Positions 16,905-25,421 are shown, counted from the first letter of the stretch. The stretch is 30,995 bases of DNA from JAGTVG01 sp964389805 (GCA_964389805.1 CAYMFU010000004.1:1-30995); one strand, 5' to 3'. The notes: generated from the sequence alone by a model not told the origin. Translations and numbers: made by a program.

Positions 16905-17489
16905 TTAAAGCCAATATCTTGATTCAAACATTAATGTCAAGGCAATTCCAGCTATTCCGGAGCTTATAACAAGATTCCAATCTCTTCGACTAATTCCCAG
17001 GTTATTTACAAACACCCACGATATGATCAAAAAGGCGAATGCCACAAATAACAATCCCAATTCTACACCAAGGTTAAATCCTAGAATAGGAATGGCCAGA
17101 TTCAAGTCAGAACCCAATATGTCCATAAGATAATCAGCATATCCAAAACCATGTATAAATCCGATAATTAGTATAATAACAAAGCGAACGATTGACCGGG
17201 GCGTATATGATTCATGCTTTTTGAATATGTTTATCACAGCTGCCACCAGCACAGTTACAGGGATTAAATAATCAATGATATTTATGTCAATCCGGATAAT
17301 TTCATTTACAGCAAGAGACAAGGACAAGGAATTCCCTAAAACATAAAATAAAAAAAGTATCATAGCCCTTCGCCAATCTCTTAGCATAAAAACTGACATT
17401 ATAGCAATGATAAAAAGCATATGATCAACACCATACATATCCAGCACATGCCTGTATCCTAGCCTAAAATATAAAATAAAGGTCGACAT
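16905..17489 (-). CDS. HupE/UreJ-family integral membrane protein
   Basis: A 194-residue protein with six or seven hydrophobic spans. Family landmarks are GYRHVLDMYGVDHMLFI (11-27), GFIHGFGYADYL (110-121) and GFNLGVELGL (137-146), carrying the conserved H14, D22, H23, H113, N139 and E143. HupE/UreJ proteins of hydrogenase and urease clusters are proposed nickel or metal permeases. Here no hydrogenase, urease or metal gene is nearby, and the third landmark reads GNSLSLSL (52-59), lacking the histidine common at that place. Bacteroidota carry many such stand-alone members with unknown substrate. It has a good promoter just upstream and starts with ATG. Confidence 0.8.
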   Translation of the reverse strand: MSTFILYFRLGYRHVLDMYGVDHMLFIIAIMSVFMLRDWRRAMILFLFYVLGNSLSLSLAVNEIIRIDINIIDYLIPVTVLVAAVINIFKKHESYTPRSIVRFVIILIIGFIHGFGYADYLMDILGSDLNLAIPILGFNLGVELGLLFVAFAFLIISWVFVNNLGISRRDWNLVISSGIAGIALTLMFESRYWL

Positions 17490-17505
17490 TGCTTTTTACT
17501 TTTTT

Positions 17506-17536
17506 CAATATTAATGGTGTCTTTAGTATTTCCAAA
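17506..17536 (-). promoter_or_regulatory. promoter of the HupE-like gene
   Basis: On the minus strand, TTTG (17536-17533) is followed after exactly 19 bases by TAATATTG (17513-17506), one mismatch from the TAnnTTTG element. The predicted start of transcription lies about 10 bases before the ATG at 17489. Confidence 0.5.
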
Positions 17537-17597
17537 AAAGAATCCATTTATAATTTAAGAATAATATTAAGGTTTATGTATATATCGAATAACAATT

Positions 17598-18152
17598 TTA
17601 TTTCTTGAATTGAGCTTCATGAACTATTTCCCAGAATTTCCCATTATGCCGTAATAAACTTATACTTTGCGCTAAATAACTAAATGAAATCTGTTTCTTT
17701 TCATATTCAGCTTTTGCCAGATAAAAATTTTCTTCAGTCAAATCCCTGAAGGCGACTGTCATATGAGGTTTAAACTTCCTGGAACCATAGGAGATATTTT
17801 CTATTCTTAAATTATCGGCCATAAATTTTCTGAACCGGTTATATATATTTAATAAATATTCAGATTGTAAAACCCTTATATAGATAACCTTTGGTGGAAA
17901 TGCCCCAAAATTTTCAAGTTTTTGTAAAAAGCTCGTTGTTCCCATAGAAAATAATTCCAAATTTTCAATTAATCTCCTCTCTTCAGAATACTTATATTCA
18001 AAAGGCGGGATCAGAGTTATGTGCGGTGGTGATTTTAATGCTTGTTCTGAATTAAACCGATCCTTAAAAACCATTTTAATTTCAGTAACAGAAGCTTGAA
18101 CCTTTTCAGGGGGAACTATAGCAAAGAAATATAAGGAGTTATCTTTTTTCAT
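17598..18152 (-). CDS. 2H phosphoesterase superfamily protein (2'-5' RNA ligase-like)
   Basis: A 184-residue protein with the two catalytic HxT motifs of the 2H superfamily, HIT at 44-46 within SPPHITLIPPF and HMT at 130-132 within KPHMTVAFRD. The roughly 85-residue spacing suits LigT/ThpR-type proteins, which hydrolyse 2',3'-cyclic nucleotide or RNA ends. The C-terminal SISLLRHNGKFWEIVHEAQF is typical of the family. The substrate cannot be told from sequence. There is no signal peptide, so it should be cytoplasmic. It follows secDF, and a strong hairpin lies 7 bases before its ATG, so its expression probably depends on passing that hairpin. Confidence 0.8.
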   Translation of the reverse strand: MKKDNSLYFFAIVPPEKVQASVTEIKMVFKDRFNSEQALKSPPHITLIPPFEYKYSEERRLIENLELFSMGTTSFLQKLENFGAFPPKVIYIRVLQSEYLLNIYNRFRKFMADNLRIENISYGSRKFKPHMTVAFRDLTEENFYLAKAEYEKKQISFSYLAQSISLLRHNGKFWEIVHEAQFKK

Positions 18153-18159
18153 TATAATA

Positions 18160-18199
18160 AATCCCGATCAGCCTGCTATTAAACCGGCCGATCGGGATT
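18160..18199 (-). terminator. strong hairpin between secDF and the 2H phosphoesterase gene
   Basis: AATCCCGATC (18160-18169) pairs perfectly with GATCGGGATT (18190-18199), and the inner GCC (18171-18173) can also pair with GGC (18186-18188). On the minus strand it begins 14 bases after the secDF stop and is followed by TATTATA and the next ATG. It looks like the secDF terminator, although the following T-run is poor. It may also act as an attenuator for the next gene. Confidence 0.6.
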
Positions 18200-18213
18200 A
18201 CAAATAATATGTC

Positions 18214-21200
18214 TTATATTTTGGCTTTCGCCAGTTTTTGCTTATTATCCAAATCCAGCACAACCGGAGTCGCAATGAAAATTGAAGAATATGTACCTAC
18301 TAAGATACCTATCAATAAAGCAAAGGAAAATCCTCTTAAAACTTCTCCACCAAAGATCAACAATACCAAGACAACGATTATAGTAGTAACAGATGTAATT
18401 AAAGTTCTACTTACAGTATTGCTGATGGCTTCATTAAATACCTTGTATAGTGGGGTCCCAGGCTTCAATTGCATATTCTCTCTTACCCGGTCAAATACCA
18501 CCACAGTATCATTAATTGAATAACCAATAATGGTTAACATGGCCGCAATGAATACCTGATCGATCTCAAAGGTTTTACCAAACAACCGGGCTATGGCAAA
18601 AGCAGAGATAACAAACAAGGTATCATGGAAAAGGGCTACCACAGCACCAAGTCCAAATTGCCATTTCCGGAATCTAATCAGTATGTATAGAAAGATTACA
18701 ATTAAAGAAAAAATCACCGACTCCATTGAGGCAGTTTTAATGTCATCAGCAATGGTAGCGCCTACTTTTGAAGACCCGGCGATCATAAATGATTCATCAT
18801 TCATTTTCTCCGCATCGGTTACAAGGGACATTCCTGTAAATCCGGAAACTCCATTTTTCATAGCGGATTCAACCAATGAATCAGCTTCTGCAGATTCATC
18901 ATCCACCAGGTAACTGGTTGTGATTTTAACAACATTGCTTGATCCATACCATTTCACTTCTGTTCCGGTATTTTCAAATTCCGGTTGTATCGAAGTTTTT
19001 AAATCCGAAGCAGGAACTGGCTTTTCAAATGCCACAATATAAGAACGACCTCCGGTAAAATCAACGCCCAGATTTAGTCCTCCTTGCATTACGATCAATA
19101 CAATTCCAACCGATATAAAGATTGTTGAAAACACATAGGCTAATCGTCTTTTAGACATAAAGTCAATATTGAGTTTAGTAAACAGATCTTTGGACCAGAA
19201 AGTATTAAACGAAATCTTACTTTTATCGCCATTTTTAGTCATCCATGTAACAACTACCCTGGTTATAAATACGGCTGAGAAAAATGAGGATGCAATACCT
19301 ATCATAAGTGTAGTGGCAAATCCTTTTATTGGCCCTTGCCCTAAGGCATACATGATAACACCAATTAAAAAGGTGGTTACGTTTGCATCTATAATAGAAC
19401 TATATGCCTTACTGTATCCTGTTGATATGGCATTGAGCAGGGTAGATCCACTTCTTAATTCTTCCCTTATCCTTTCAAAAATCAGCACATTGGCATCAAT
19501 AGACATACCAATTGTCAGCACGATACCGGCTATCCCGGGAAGTGTCAGTGCAGCATTTAACTGTGCAAGGATTCCCAATATGAAGAAGATATTGAAAACC
19601 AGTGCAATATTGGCCACAAATCCACCTTTGGAATAGTATGATATCATGAAAAGGACAACTATTGCCAAACCTGCAACAATTGAAATAACACCCTGCTTTT
19701 GGGCTTCTTTTCCAAGTGTCGGACCTATAACAGCTTCTTCAACAATTCTTGTTGGCGCCGGCAATTTACCAGCCTTTAAAATATTTGCAAGGTCTTTCGA
19801 TTCTTCGATCGTAAAACTTCCTGTAATCTGTGAGTTTCCATTTGGAATCTCAGTGATCACATTCGGAGCAGAATAAACATATCCATCGAGTACAATGGCT
19901 ATTCGCCTGTTCAGGTTCTCTCCAGTTAATCTTTTCCAAACTTTTGCGCCTGTGGCATTCATTTGCATGGAAACACATGGACTTCCTGTTTCATCGAAAT
20001 CAGGCCGTGCATCAGTAATCACTTCTCCTGTCAATGGTGGCAACCCCCCTCTTCTTATTTTAACAAAGAAAAGTTCCAATACTTCCTGGCTTCCTTCACC
20101 CTCCATAGGTTTATTCTTCCAGTAATATTTCATGTTGTTGGGGATCAAAGCTTTGATTCCAGGACGGGAAAGCAGCCTGTTGATCTTAGAAGTGTCCTTG
20201 ACATTATAAAAGAGGTTATAATATGGAGCTTGTCTAAGGCTGAACAGTGGAGATGACAAGGCACTTTCCAATGAGTCAACACTTGTAGAATCCCCGGCCA
20301 GTTGTGCTGCCAGGTCCTCTGCGGCCGAATCAACATCTGGTTGATCATCTCCTAATAATGAACTTAATGCATCTTCATTACTTTGCAGTTCTGCATTGTT
20401 GTCTGAGACATCCTGTGAACCCAGATCAATAGCTTCAATTTTATTCTCCTCGATAACTTTACTATTAATAGCTATTAATGTATTGTTAAGCTCCTGTAAA
20501 TCATATACCTCCCAGAACTCAAGTTTCGCAACCCCGGATAAAAGCTTTCTGACACGCTCCCGGTTATCAACACCTGGAAGTTCAACCTGTATCCGGCCCG
20601 TGCCAGGAAGTTTCTGAATATTGGGTTGTGAAGTTCCAAACCGGTCAACCCGTGTTCGCAGGATCTCAAAAGACCTGTCAATCGCATCACTTACTTCATC
20701 AGAGATGATCTGCAATATGTCATCATCCGATGAGTCCAGACTAATACGTCCGCGGTTGGCGGCGTTAGCGAATATTGAGCTTAACCTTCCATTAGGATTT
20801 ATTTCCATGAAGGATTGATAAAATAGATCCGTAAATGACTCCTGGCTAGCACGTTGCTTTTCAACAGCCTGCTGTAAGGCTTGCAGAAATTCCGGATTTT
20901 CACTGTTTCCACTTAATCCCTTAATAATATCTACCGGGGAAACCTCAAGGGTCACATGCATACCACCCTGCAGGTCAAGACCTAAACTCAATTCGGTATC
21001 TTTTACATCTTTATAGGTGTATTCTATACCCAGAAGGTTGTATACAGGCTCATTCCAGACTGAATCAAGATAGGCTTGTTTATTATAAAAGTCGAGATTG
21101 CCATCCACATCTGTTGCATATTCAATAGCATCCTGCTGAATGCCACGGGACACAAATGTAAATGATAAATAATACACGCATAATACTGTGATAATGGCAG

Positions 21201-21231
21201 TTAGTGTAACTATAAATCCTTTATTTTTCAT
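18214..21231 (-). CDS. secDF: protein translocase subunit SecDF (fused)
   Basis: A 1005-residue fusion of SecD and SecF, the membrane proteins that use proton motive force to pull exported proteins through SecYEG. The SecD half begins with a span (about 8-26) and has LGLDLQGGMHVTLEV (83-97), the large periplasmic head, and GMSIDANVLIFERIREEL (575-592) followed by YSKAYSSIIDANVTTF. The SecF half has LGVDFTGGRSYIVAFE (721-736), SINDTVVVFDRVREN and RTLITSVTTIIVVLVLL. Twelve membrane spans are expected. The head contains an acidic Ser/Asp/Leu-rich insertion at about 274-328 that looks unstructured. The fused form is usual in Bacteroidota. The ATG start gives a good first span. Confidence 0.95.
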   Translation of the reverse strand: MKNKGFIVTLTAIITVLCVYYLSFTFVSRGIQQDAIEYATDVDGNLDFYNKQAYLDSVWNEPVYNLLGIEYTYKDVKDTELSLGLDLQGGMHVTLEVSPVDIIKGLSGNSENPEFLQALQQAVEKQRASQESFTDLFYQSFMEINPNGRLSSIFANAANRGRISLDSSDDDILQIISDEVSDAIDRSFEILRTRVDRFGTSQPNIQKLPGTGRIQVELPGVDNRERVRKLLSGVAKLEFWEVYDLQELNNTLIAINSKVIEENKIEAIDLGSQDVSDNNAELQSNEDALSSLLGDDQPDVDSAAEDLAAQLAGDSTSVDSLESALSSPLFSLRQAPYYNLFYNVKDTSKINRLLSRPGIKALIPNNMKYYWKNKPMEGEGSQEVLELFFVKIRRGGLPPLTGEVITDARPDFDETGSPCVSMQMNATGAKVWKRLTGENLNRRIAIVLDGYVYSAPNVITEIPNGNSQITGSFTIEESKDLANILKAGKLPAPTRIVEEAVIGPTLGKEAQKQGVISIVAGLAIVVLFMISYYSKGGFVANIALVFNIFFILGILAQLNAALTLPGIAGIVLTIGMSIDANVLIFERIREELRSGSTLLNAISTGYSKAYSSIIDANVTTFLIGVIMYALGQGPIKGFATTLMIGIASSFFSAVFITRVVVTWMTKNGDKSKISFNTFWSKDLFTKLNIDFMSKRRLAYVFSTIFISVGIVLIVMQGGLNLGVDFTGGRSYIVAFEKPVPASDLKTSIQPEFENTGTEVKWYGSSNVVKITTSYLVDDESAEADSLVESAMKNGVSGFTGMSLVTDAEKMNDESFMIAGSSKVGATIADDIKTASMESVIFSLIVIFLYILIRFRKWQFGLGAVVALFHDTLFVISAFAIARLFGKTFEIDQVFIAAMLTIIGYSINDTVVVFDRVRENMQLKPGTPLYKVFNEAISNTVSRTLITSVTTIIVVLVLLIFGGEVLRGFSFALLIGILVGTYSSIFIATPVVLDLDNKQKLAKAKI

Positions 21232-21282
21232 TGTTTATAAATTAAAATTCTAATTAAAATTAATTGTGTAGATTGGGTAATT

Positions 21283-21300
21283 CCTGAATATTGATTCAGG
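21283..21300 (-). terminator. small hairpin before secDF
   Basis: CCTGAAT (21283-21289) pairs with ATTCAGG (21294-21300) around a 4-base loop, directly after the stop of the preceding minus-strand gene at 21302. No T-run follows, so it may be a weak terminator or an mRNA-end stabiliser. Confidence 0.35.
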
Positions 21301-21301
21301 C

Positions 21302-21664
21302 TTAGGGGGCATTCGGTGATATAATATTTTGAAAAAGGATCTTAAAAAATGAGGTACTACTGTATTCAGGTACATACTCATGCCAACATTTATCTTCAGT
21401 AGCAAAAGGAATATCAAAAAGAATATTCAGAATCAGGTCAACATCAATCTGAAATGACGAAATAGAAGCCAGATAATCCGGAAGATAAATGATATCATGG
21501 TTTTTTTCAGGATTATCTTGATCCTCATTGAATTCAGTTTTTGAAAGGTCATTTATAATCCTTTCCTGAATTAAATAATTCATGGAAGATATTGTGATTG
21601 CTAATAATCCACAAATAAGGACAAGGCCCCTTATTATATTTCCTATGTTAGATCTTTTTTTCAC
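21302..21664 (-). CDS. small one-pass membrane protein of unknown function
   Basis: A 120-residue protein that I do not recognise. A basic N-terminus (KKRSN) is followed by one hydrophobic segment (about 11-31), either a membrane anchor or an uncleaved signal. A mainly acidic, hydrophobic-patterned domain follows, with a single cysteine at 93. The start is GTG (21662-21664), supported by an excellent promoter ending about 20 bases upstream. It lies between udk and secDF on the same strand, with hairpins on both sides, so it appears to be its own transcript. No function can be assigned. Confidence 0.65.
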   Translation of the reverse strand: MKKRSNIGNIIRGLVLICGLLAITISSMNYLIQERIINDLSKTEFNEDQDNPEKNHDIIYLPDYLASISSFQIDVDLILNILFDIPFATEDKCWHEYVPEYSSTSFFKILFQNIISPNAP

Positions 21665-21683
21665 TTGATCTTGTAATGGATTG

Positions 21684-21713
21684 CAAAAGTAGAAATAAAT
21701 CCTTAGAAATCAA
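21684..21713 (-). promoter_or_regulatory. promoter of the small membrane protein gene
   Basis: On the minus strand, TTG (21713-21711) is followed after exactly 19 bases by TACTTTTG (21691-21684) and then CA. The -7 element is a perfect TAnnTTTG, and the GTG start lies 20 bases further on. This is the best promoter in the window. The -33 element touches the hairpin after udk. Confidence 0.6.
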
Positions 21714-21714
21714 C

Positions 21715-21751
21715 TTCTTCAGCACTCTTAAAATTTTAAAATCCTGAAGAA
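21715..21751 (-). terminator. hairpin after udk
   Basis: TTCTTCAG (21715-21722) pairs with CTGAAGAA (21744-21751) around a 21-base AT-rich loop that itself contains AAAATTTT. It lies 5 bases beyond the udk stop and would end the five-gene operon. A clear T-run is missing. Confidence 0.45.
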
Positions 21752-21756
21752 CTTAC

Positions 21757-22374
21757 TTATTTTTTGAGAACGGATGAGATATGAGATCTGATCACCCTGG
21801 CGCCTTCATCAAAGTTCTTATGGTTATTAACAATTATATCACTAAAATCCTTGTAAGGTAAAATGTATTGGTTGAAGGCAGGCATTACATGATGCTCATA
21901 CCGGTATAAAACATCATCAAGGTCATACCCGCGTTCTTTTTGGTCTCTTATAATTCTTCGCTTCAACATTACATGCTCAGGGGCATCTATAAAGATCTTC
22001 AGATCTATCAACTCGGAAATTTCTTCCACATAAAAAATAAAAATTCCTTCCAGGATAATCACAGGTGCTGGCTGAAATTCAATAATCTTAGGATCTAATT
22101 CAGGATTATTGAAATTATATTCCTTAATTCTTATGATCTCACCATCGATCAACTTTTTTAGATCATTGGTAAATTGGGCAATGTCGATGGATTCAGGTTT
22201 ATCAAAATTCTGTTCACCCTTTTCATCAAGAGGCTGCTTATCTCTTGGTCTGTAATAATTATCCTGTGAGACGAGGCTTACCTCTTCATTACTGAAATTT
22301 TCCATTATTTTATTAATGAAGAGGGTTTTGCCGGAACCGCTACCGCCAGTTATTCCAATGATATAAGGTTTCAT
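21757..22374 (-). CDS. udk: uridine kinase
   Basis: A 205-residue P-loop kinase that phosphorylates uridine and cytidine in pyrimidine salvage. Visible are Walker A GGSGSGKT (10-17), QDNYYR (37-42) for nucleoside binding, FDKPESID (58-65) in place of the usual FDHPxAFD, ILEGIFIF, and the lid RRIIRDQKERGYD. The C-terminal PYKDFSDIIVNN is typical. Length is normal. It is the last gene of the nrnA-FKBP-FKBP-rdgB-udk operon and starts 4 bases after the rdgB stop. Confidence 0.92.
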   Translation of the reverse strand: MKPYIIGITGGSGSGKTLFINKIMENFSNEEVSLVSQDNYYRPRDKQPLDEKGEQNFDKPESIDIAQFTNDLKKLIDGEIIRIKEYNFNNPELDPKIIEFQPAPVIILEGIFIFYVEEISELIDLKIFIDAPEHVMLKRRIIRDQKERGYDLDDVLYRYEHHVMPAFNQYILPYKDFSDIIVNNHKNFDEGARVIRSHISSVLKK

Positions 22375-22378
22375 GGCA

Positions 22379-22966
22379 TCAAGAGAAGGGATTTGCTTTT
22401 AGATAATTAACGAGCTTTCTGAAAGCCAAAGCCCTGTGGCTGATACTGTTTTTTTCCCTCATTGATATTTCAGCAAATGATTTTGAATATCCTGCAGGCC
22501 GGAATATTGGATCGTAGCCAAATCCCTGATCTCCTCTTCTTGAAGTCAGGATTTCACCTACCGCCTTACCTTCAAATTGTTTCATTCCCCTAGGGGTTAT
22601 CAAGGTAATAACTGTCCTGAATTGGGCATTCCTGTTTTTCATATTCTGCAGATTTTTCAATAAAAGATCAATGTTATCATTGCTGTCTTTTTGAATCCCT
22701 GCATATCTGGCGGACATAACCCCGGGATCTCCATGTAAGGCTTCAACTTCCAAACCTGTATCATCGGCAAAACAAGATGAATGATAATGATCAAATACAA
22801 ATTGGGCCTTTTCCAGAGAGTTCCCCTCAAGTGTGTTTTGGTTTTCTGGTAATTCCTGAGTGCATTCAATGTCTTTAAGAGACTGGATATTAAATTCATC
22901 ACCCAAGATCTCGCCTATCTCCGCAATTTTATTCTGGTTATTAGTAGCAAAGCAAAGATAAACCAT
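22379..22966 (-). CDS. rdgB: dITP/XTP pyrophosphatase (RdgB/HAM1 family)
   Basis: A 195-residue enzyme that hydrolyses the non-canonical triphosphates dITP, ITP and XTP to monophosphates and so keeps them out of DNA and RNA. Motifs are FATNNQNKIAEI (6-17), CFADDTGLEVEAL (65-77) with the catalytic aspartate pair, PGVMSARYAG, and the base-recognition stretch GFGYDPIFRP followed by SFAEISMREKNSISHRALA. Length is typical. It is cytoplasmic and the fourth gene of the operon, with 9 bases from the upstream FKBP gene and 4 bases to udk. Confidence 0.94.
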   Translation of the reverse strand: MVYLCFATNNQNKIAEIGEILGDEFNIQSLKDIECTQELPENQNTLEGNSLEKAQFVFDHYHSSCFADDTGLEVEALHGDPGVMSARYAGIQKDSNDNIDLLLKNLQNMKNRNAQFRTVITLITPRGMKQFEGKAVGEILTSRRGDQGFGYDPIFRPAGYSKSFAEISMREKNSISHRALAFRKLVNYLKANPFS

Positions 22967-22975
22967 GGAGAATCT

Positions 22976-23455
22976 CTATTGCACACTGAGTAAATCTATA
23001 TCAAATATCAGGTTTTCATTGGGCCCGATATCTCCGCGTCCCTGAACACCATAAGCAAGAACTGAAGGTATATATAAAGTGATGTTTCCTGTTTCACTTA
23101 TATACCCAAGCCCTTCTTCCCAGCCTCTAATGACTTGCCCCGCTCCATGTGTATATTTAAAAGGTTCGCCCCTATCATATGAAGAGTCAAATTTGGTGCT
23201 ATCCAGAAAGGTGCCAACATAGTGTACTTTTACTATATTCCCAGCTTGTGGGGTGGATCCTAAACCTTCGTCGTTGATCACATACCTCAATCCTGTATTG
23301 GATTTTTTTGCAGCGATATTGTTTTCTTCAAGGTATTTGTCAATTTTATTTACATCTTCTTCCAGTTGGGCATACGGGCTATAAAATGTTTGCTTTTCAC
23401 ATGAAAACAGACCTATAACCATAAACGCGAACAATACTTCTTTAATTCTTTTCAT
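22976..23455 (-). CDS. FKBP-type peptidyl-prolyl isomerase, lipoprotein
   Basis: A 159-residue lipoprotein. The signal sequence ends in GLFSC, with Cys19 as the lipidation site, and the acidic residue after it (Glu20) does not settle inner or outer membrane placement in Bacteroidota. A linker (about 20-55) leads to one FKBP domain (about 70-159) with VHYVGTFLDSTKFDSSYDRG, GQVIRGWEEGL, PSVLAYG and the final ENLIFDIDLL. Such enzymes catalyse cis-trans isomerisation of proline bonds in exported proteins. It starts 1 base after the stop of a second FKBP lipoprotein gene. Confidence 0.9.
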   Translation of the reverse strand: MKRIKEVLFAFMVIGLFSCEKQTFYSPYAQLEEDVNKIDKYLEENNIAAKKSNTGLRYVINDEGLGSTPQAGNIVKVHYVGTFLDSTKFDSSYDRGEPFKYTHGAGQVIRGWEEGLGYISETGNITLYIPSVLAYGVQGRGDIGPNENLIFDIDLLSVQ

Positions 23456-23456
23456 C

Positions 23457-24371
23457 CTAATTTCCCTTTTTATTTATATCCAACAATTCTAAATCAAACA
23501 CTACTACTGTGTTCGGATCGACCATTTCACCCAATCCCCTTTCCCCATAAGCAAGTTCTGAAGGAAGATAAAATGTTATCTTTGAACCAAGCGTCATTTC
23601 AGCTACACTTTCCTCCCAACCTGAGATCACACTTCTTGCCCCCAGTGTAAATTCATAAGGTTCATTTCTATCATATGAGGAATCAAACTGAGTGCCATCA
23701 AGCAAATATCCGTTAAAATGAATTAAAACCTGGTCTCCTTTTTCAGGTTTCTTTCCCGATCCGTCTTCATGGATGATATACCTGATCCCGCTTTCAAACT
23801 CCATACCCACAAATCCCTGCTCCTCCATATAAATATCAATTAAGGAAATATCTTCCAATAATTGTTGTTCTTTTCTTTTTTGTATCTCCTCCCGTTTGGT
23901 TTTAAATAAATTTGCCTGCCACAACCTGAATTGCGTAGGTTCCAACATGCTCATTATTCCAATCTCGACTGTAATATCACTGAAGGGATTTAAACCATGT
24001 GGAATATTACCGTGGAAGGCCACTTCATAAAGATCAGAGCATTTAACTTTAAAGATAGCGCTATCACCAACTTTTAATTTTTTAAGCCCATGATATATCT
24101 GCCCACTTCTTTCCCAAATGGTATCAATATATTGCAGGGTTACAGGAATGTTCTTTTCAGTCCAGGTAAAAAGCAAAGAATCATCTTCGTAATAATAATC
24201 CATATACATTAAAATATAATTATTATTTTCAAAGAGTGGTCCATCCCCGTTTCTAACAATTTTATACTGATATCCTGTCTCTCCCGTTTTAAAATCCTTT
24301 ACGTTACAAGAACTCATCAATACAACCAGTATCGCTATTATGAATATTAAGGGATTATGATTTATACTCAT
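23457..24371 (-). CDS. FKBP-type isomerase lipoprotein with a degenerate first domain
   Basis: A 304-residue lipoprotein with a lipobox ending in MSSC (Cys22). The N-terminal half (about 33-145) follows an FKBP-like pattern, with VGDSAIFKV and GLNPFSDITVEIGIM, but lacks most ligand-pocket residues. A charged helical linker (about 155-185) leads to a complete FKBP domain (about 195-298) with VLIHFNGYLLDGTQFDSSYD, SVISGWEESV, PSELAYGERG and TVVVFDLELLDI. It is likely a folding helper for exported proteins. The ATG lies inside the end of the nrnA-like gene (17-base overlap), and the next FKBP gene follows after 1 base. Confidence 0.87.
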   Translation of the reverse strand: MSINHNPLIFIIAILVVLMSSCNVKDFKTGETGYQYKIVRNGDGPLFENNNYILMYMDYYYEDDSLLFTWTEKNIPVTLQYIDTIWERSGQIYHGLKKLKVGDSAIFKVKCSDLYEVAFHGNIPHGLNPFSDITVEIGIMSMLEPTQFRLWQANLFKTKREEIQKRKEQQLLEDISLIDIYMEEQGFVGMEFESGIRYIIHEDGSGKKPEKGDQVLIHFNGYLLDGTQFDSSYDRNEPYEFTLGARSVISGWEESVAEMTLGSKITFYLPSELAYGERGLGEMVDPNTVVVFDLELLDINKKGN

Positions 24372-25386
24372 CAGCGATTTGGTTTAATTCATCCCTGTAG
24401 GTCTTGACAATTTCTTCAAACTTTTTCACAGTTTCTTCGAAGCTTAGATCACTGCTTCCGCCGGCAGCATTTTTATGCCCACCTCCATTAAAGTGTTTCC
24501 TGGCAAATTCATTGACGGAGAAATCCCCTTTTGATCGCATTGAGAGTCTGATTTCGCCTCCTCTTTCGGATATCAATACACCCATCACAGCCCCGTCCAA
24601 GCTTAATGCGTAGTTAACAAGACCTTCCGTATCACCTGTTTTAGAGTTAAACCTTTCGAGGTCATCAGCATTGATCGCTATGAAAGCCGTATGATAGTCG
24701 GGCAAATATTTAAGCCTCTGGCTAAGGGCAAAACCAAGAAATTTCAGCCTATCAAAAGAATTGGTATCATATATCAAACTGGCAACTTTCGGTGTATCTG
24801 CCCCAAGTTCCATTAAATTTGCTGTAACAAAATGAACATTTTGATGGGTGTTATTATGTTTGAACTGACCTGTGTCGGTCATGATCCCTGCATATAAGCA
24901 CTCAGCAATTGACTTATCAATCAATTCCCTGTCTCCCATTTTAACAATAAACTCATAAATTAACTCAGCAGTAGCTGAAGCATCCGTACTGATTAAAGAA
25001 TAATCAGCAAAACATTTTGGATCAAGATGATGATCAATCATGAACTTCTTTGCTGAGCTTTTTTCCACCATATGTCCCAATTCATCAATTCTTGCAAGGT
25101 TATTGAAATCAAGACAAAAAATGATATCCGCATTTTCAATCTGTTGATTACATTCTTTCATATTATCTGAATTGTAGATCAACACTGTTTCGTTTCCCTC
25201 CATCCAGTTTAAAAATTTGGGGTAATCTGTTGGACTTATTACCTGGGCATGATGCCCTTTTTTCATAAGATATCCCCTTAACCCCAGAGATGATCCCAAA
25301 GCATCAGCATCCGGAGTTTTATGCGGTATAATAACTATCTTTTTGGGTGTGTTAAGTTCAGCTTTAACTTCCTTGAAATTCAACAT
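24355..25386 (-). CDS. nrnA: DHH-family phosphoesterase, NrnA-like (nanoRNase/pAp phosphatase)
   Basis: A 343-residue DHH/DHHA1 protein. Metal ligands are in HKTPDADA (22-29), D93 in CLDFN, DHH (118-120) and D171 in GIMTDTGQF; the DHHA1 domain ends with GGGHKNAAGG (301-310). The length and simple two-domain layout match NrnA, which degrades very short RNAs and dephosphorylates pAp, and not RecJ or the membrane-bound GdpP. Which activity dominates here cannot be read from sequence. It is the first gene of the five-gene operon, preceded by a good promoter and by an AAAGGAT ribosome site near the ATG. Confidence 0.87.
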   Translation of the reverse strand: MLNFKEVKAELNTPKKIVIIPHKTPDADALGSSLGLRGYLMKKGHHAQVISPTDYPKFLNWMEGNETVLIYNSDNMKECNQQIENADIIFCLDFNNLARIDELGHMVEKSSAKKFMIDHHLDPKCFADYSLISTDASATAELIYEFIVKMGDRELIDKSIAECLYAGIMTDTGQFKHNNTHQNVHFVTANLMELGADTPKVASLIYDTNSFDRLKFLGFALSQRLKYLPDYHTAFIAINADDLERFNSKTGDTEGLVNYALSLDGAVMGVLISERGGEIRLSMRSKGDFSVNEFARKHFNGGGHKNAAGGSSDLSFEETVKKFEEIVKTYRDELNQIADEYKS

Positions 25387-25421
25387 CTTTATCCTTTCTC
25401 GCTCTGGAATTACAATAATTG

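Noticed and set aside
19169..19636. 155-codon open frame on the plus strand inside secDF
   Set aside because: It lies wholly opposite a well-supported gene, has no recognisable domain, and its composition mirrors the membrane-span codons of SecDF.
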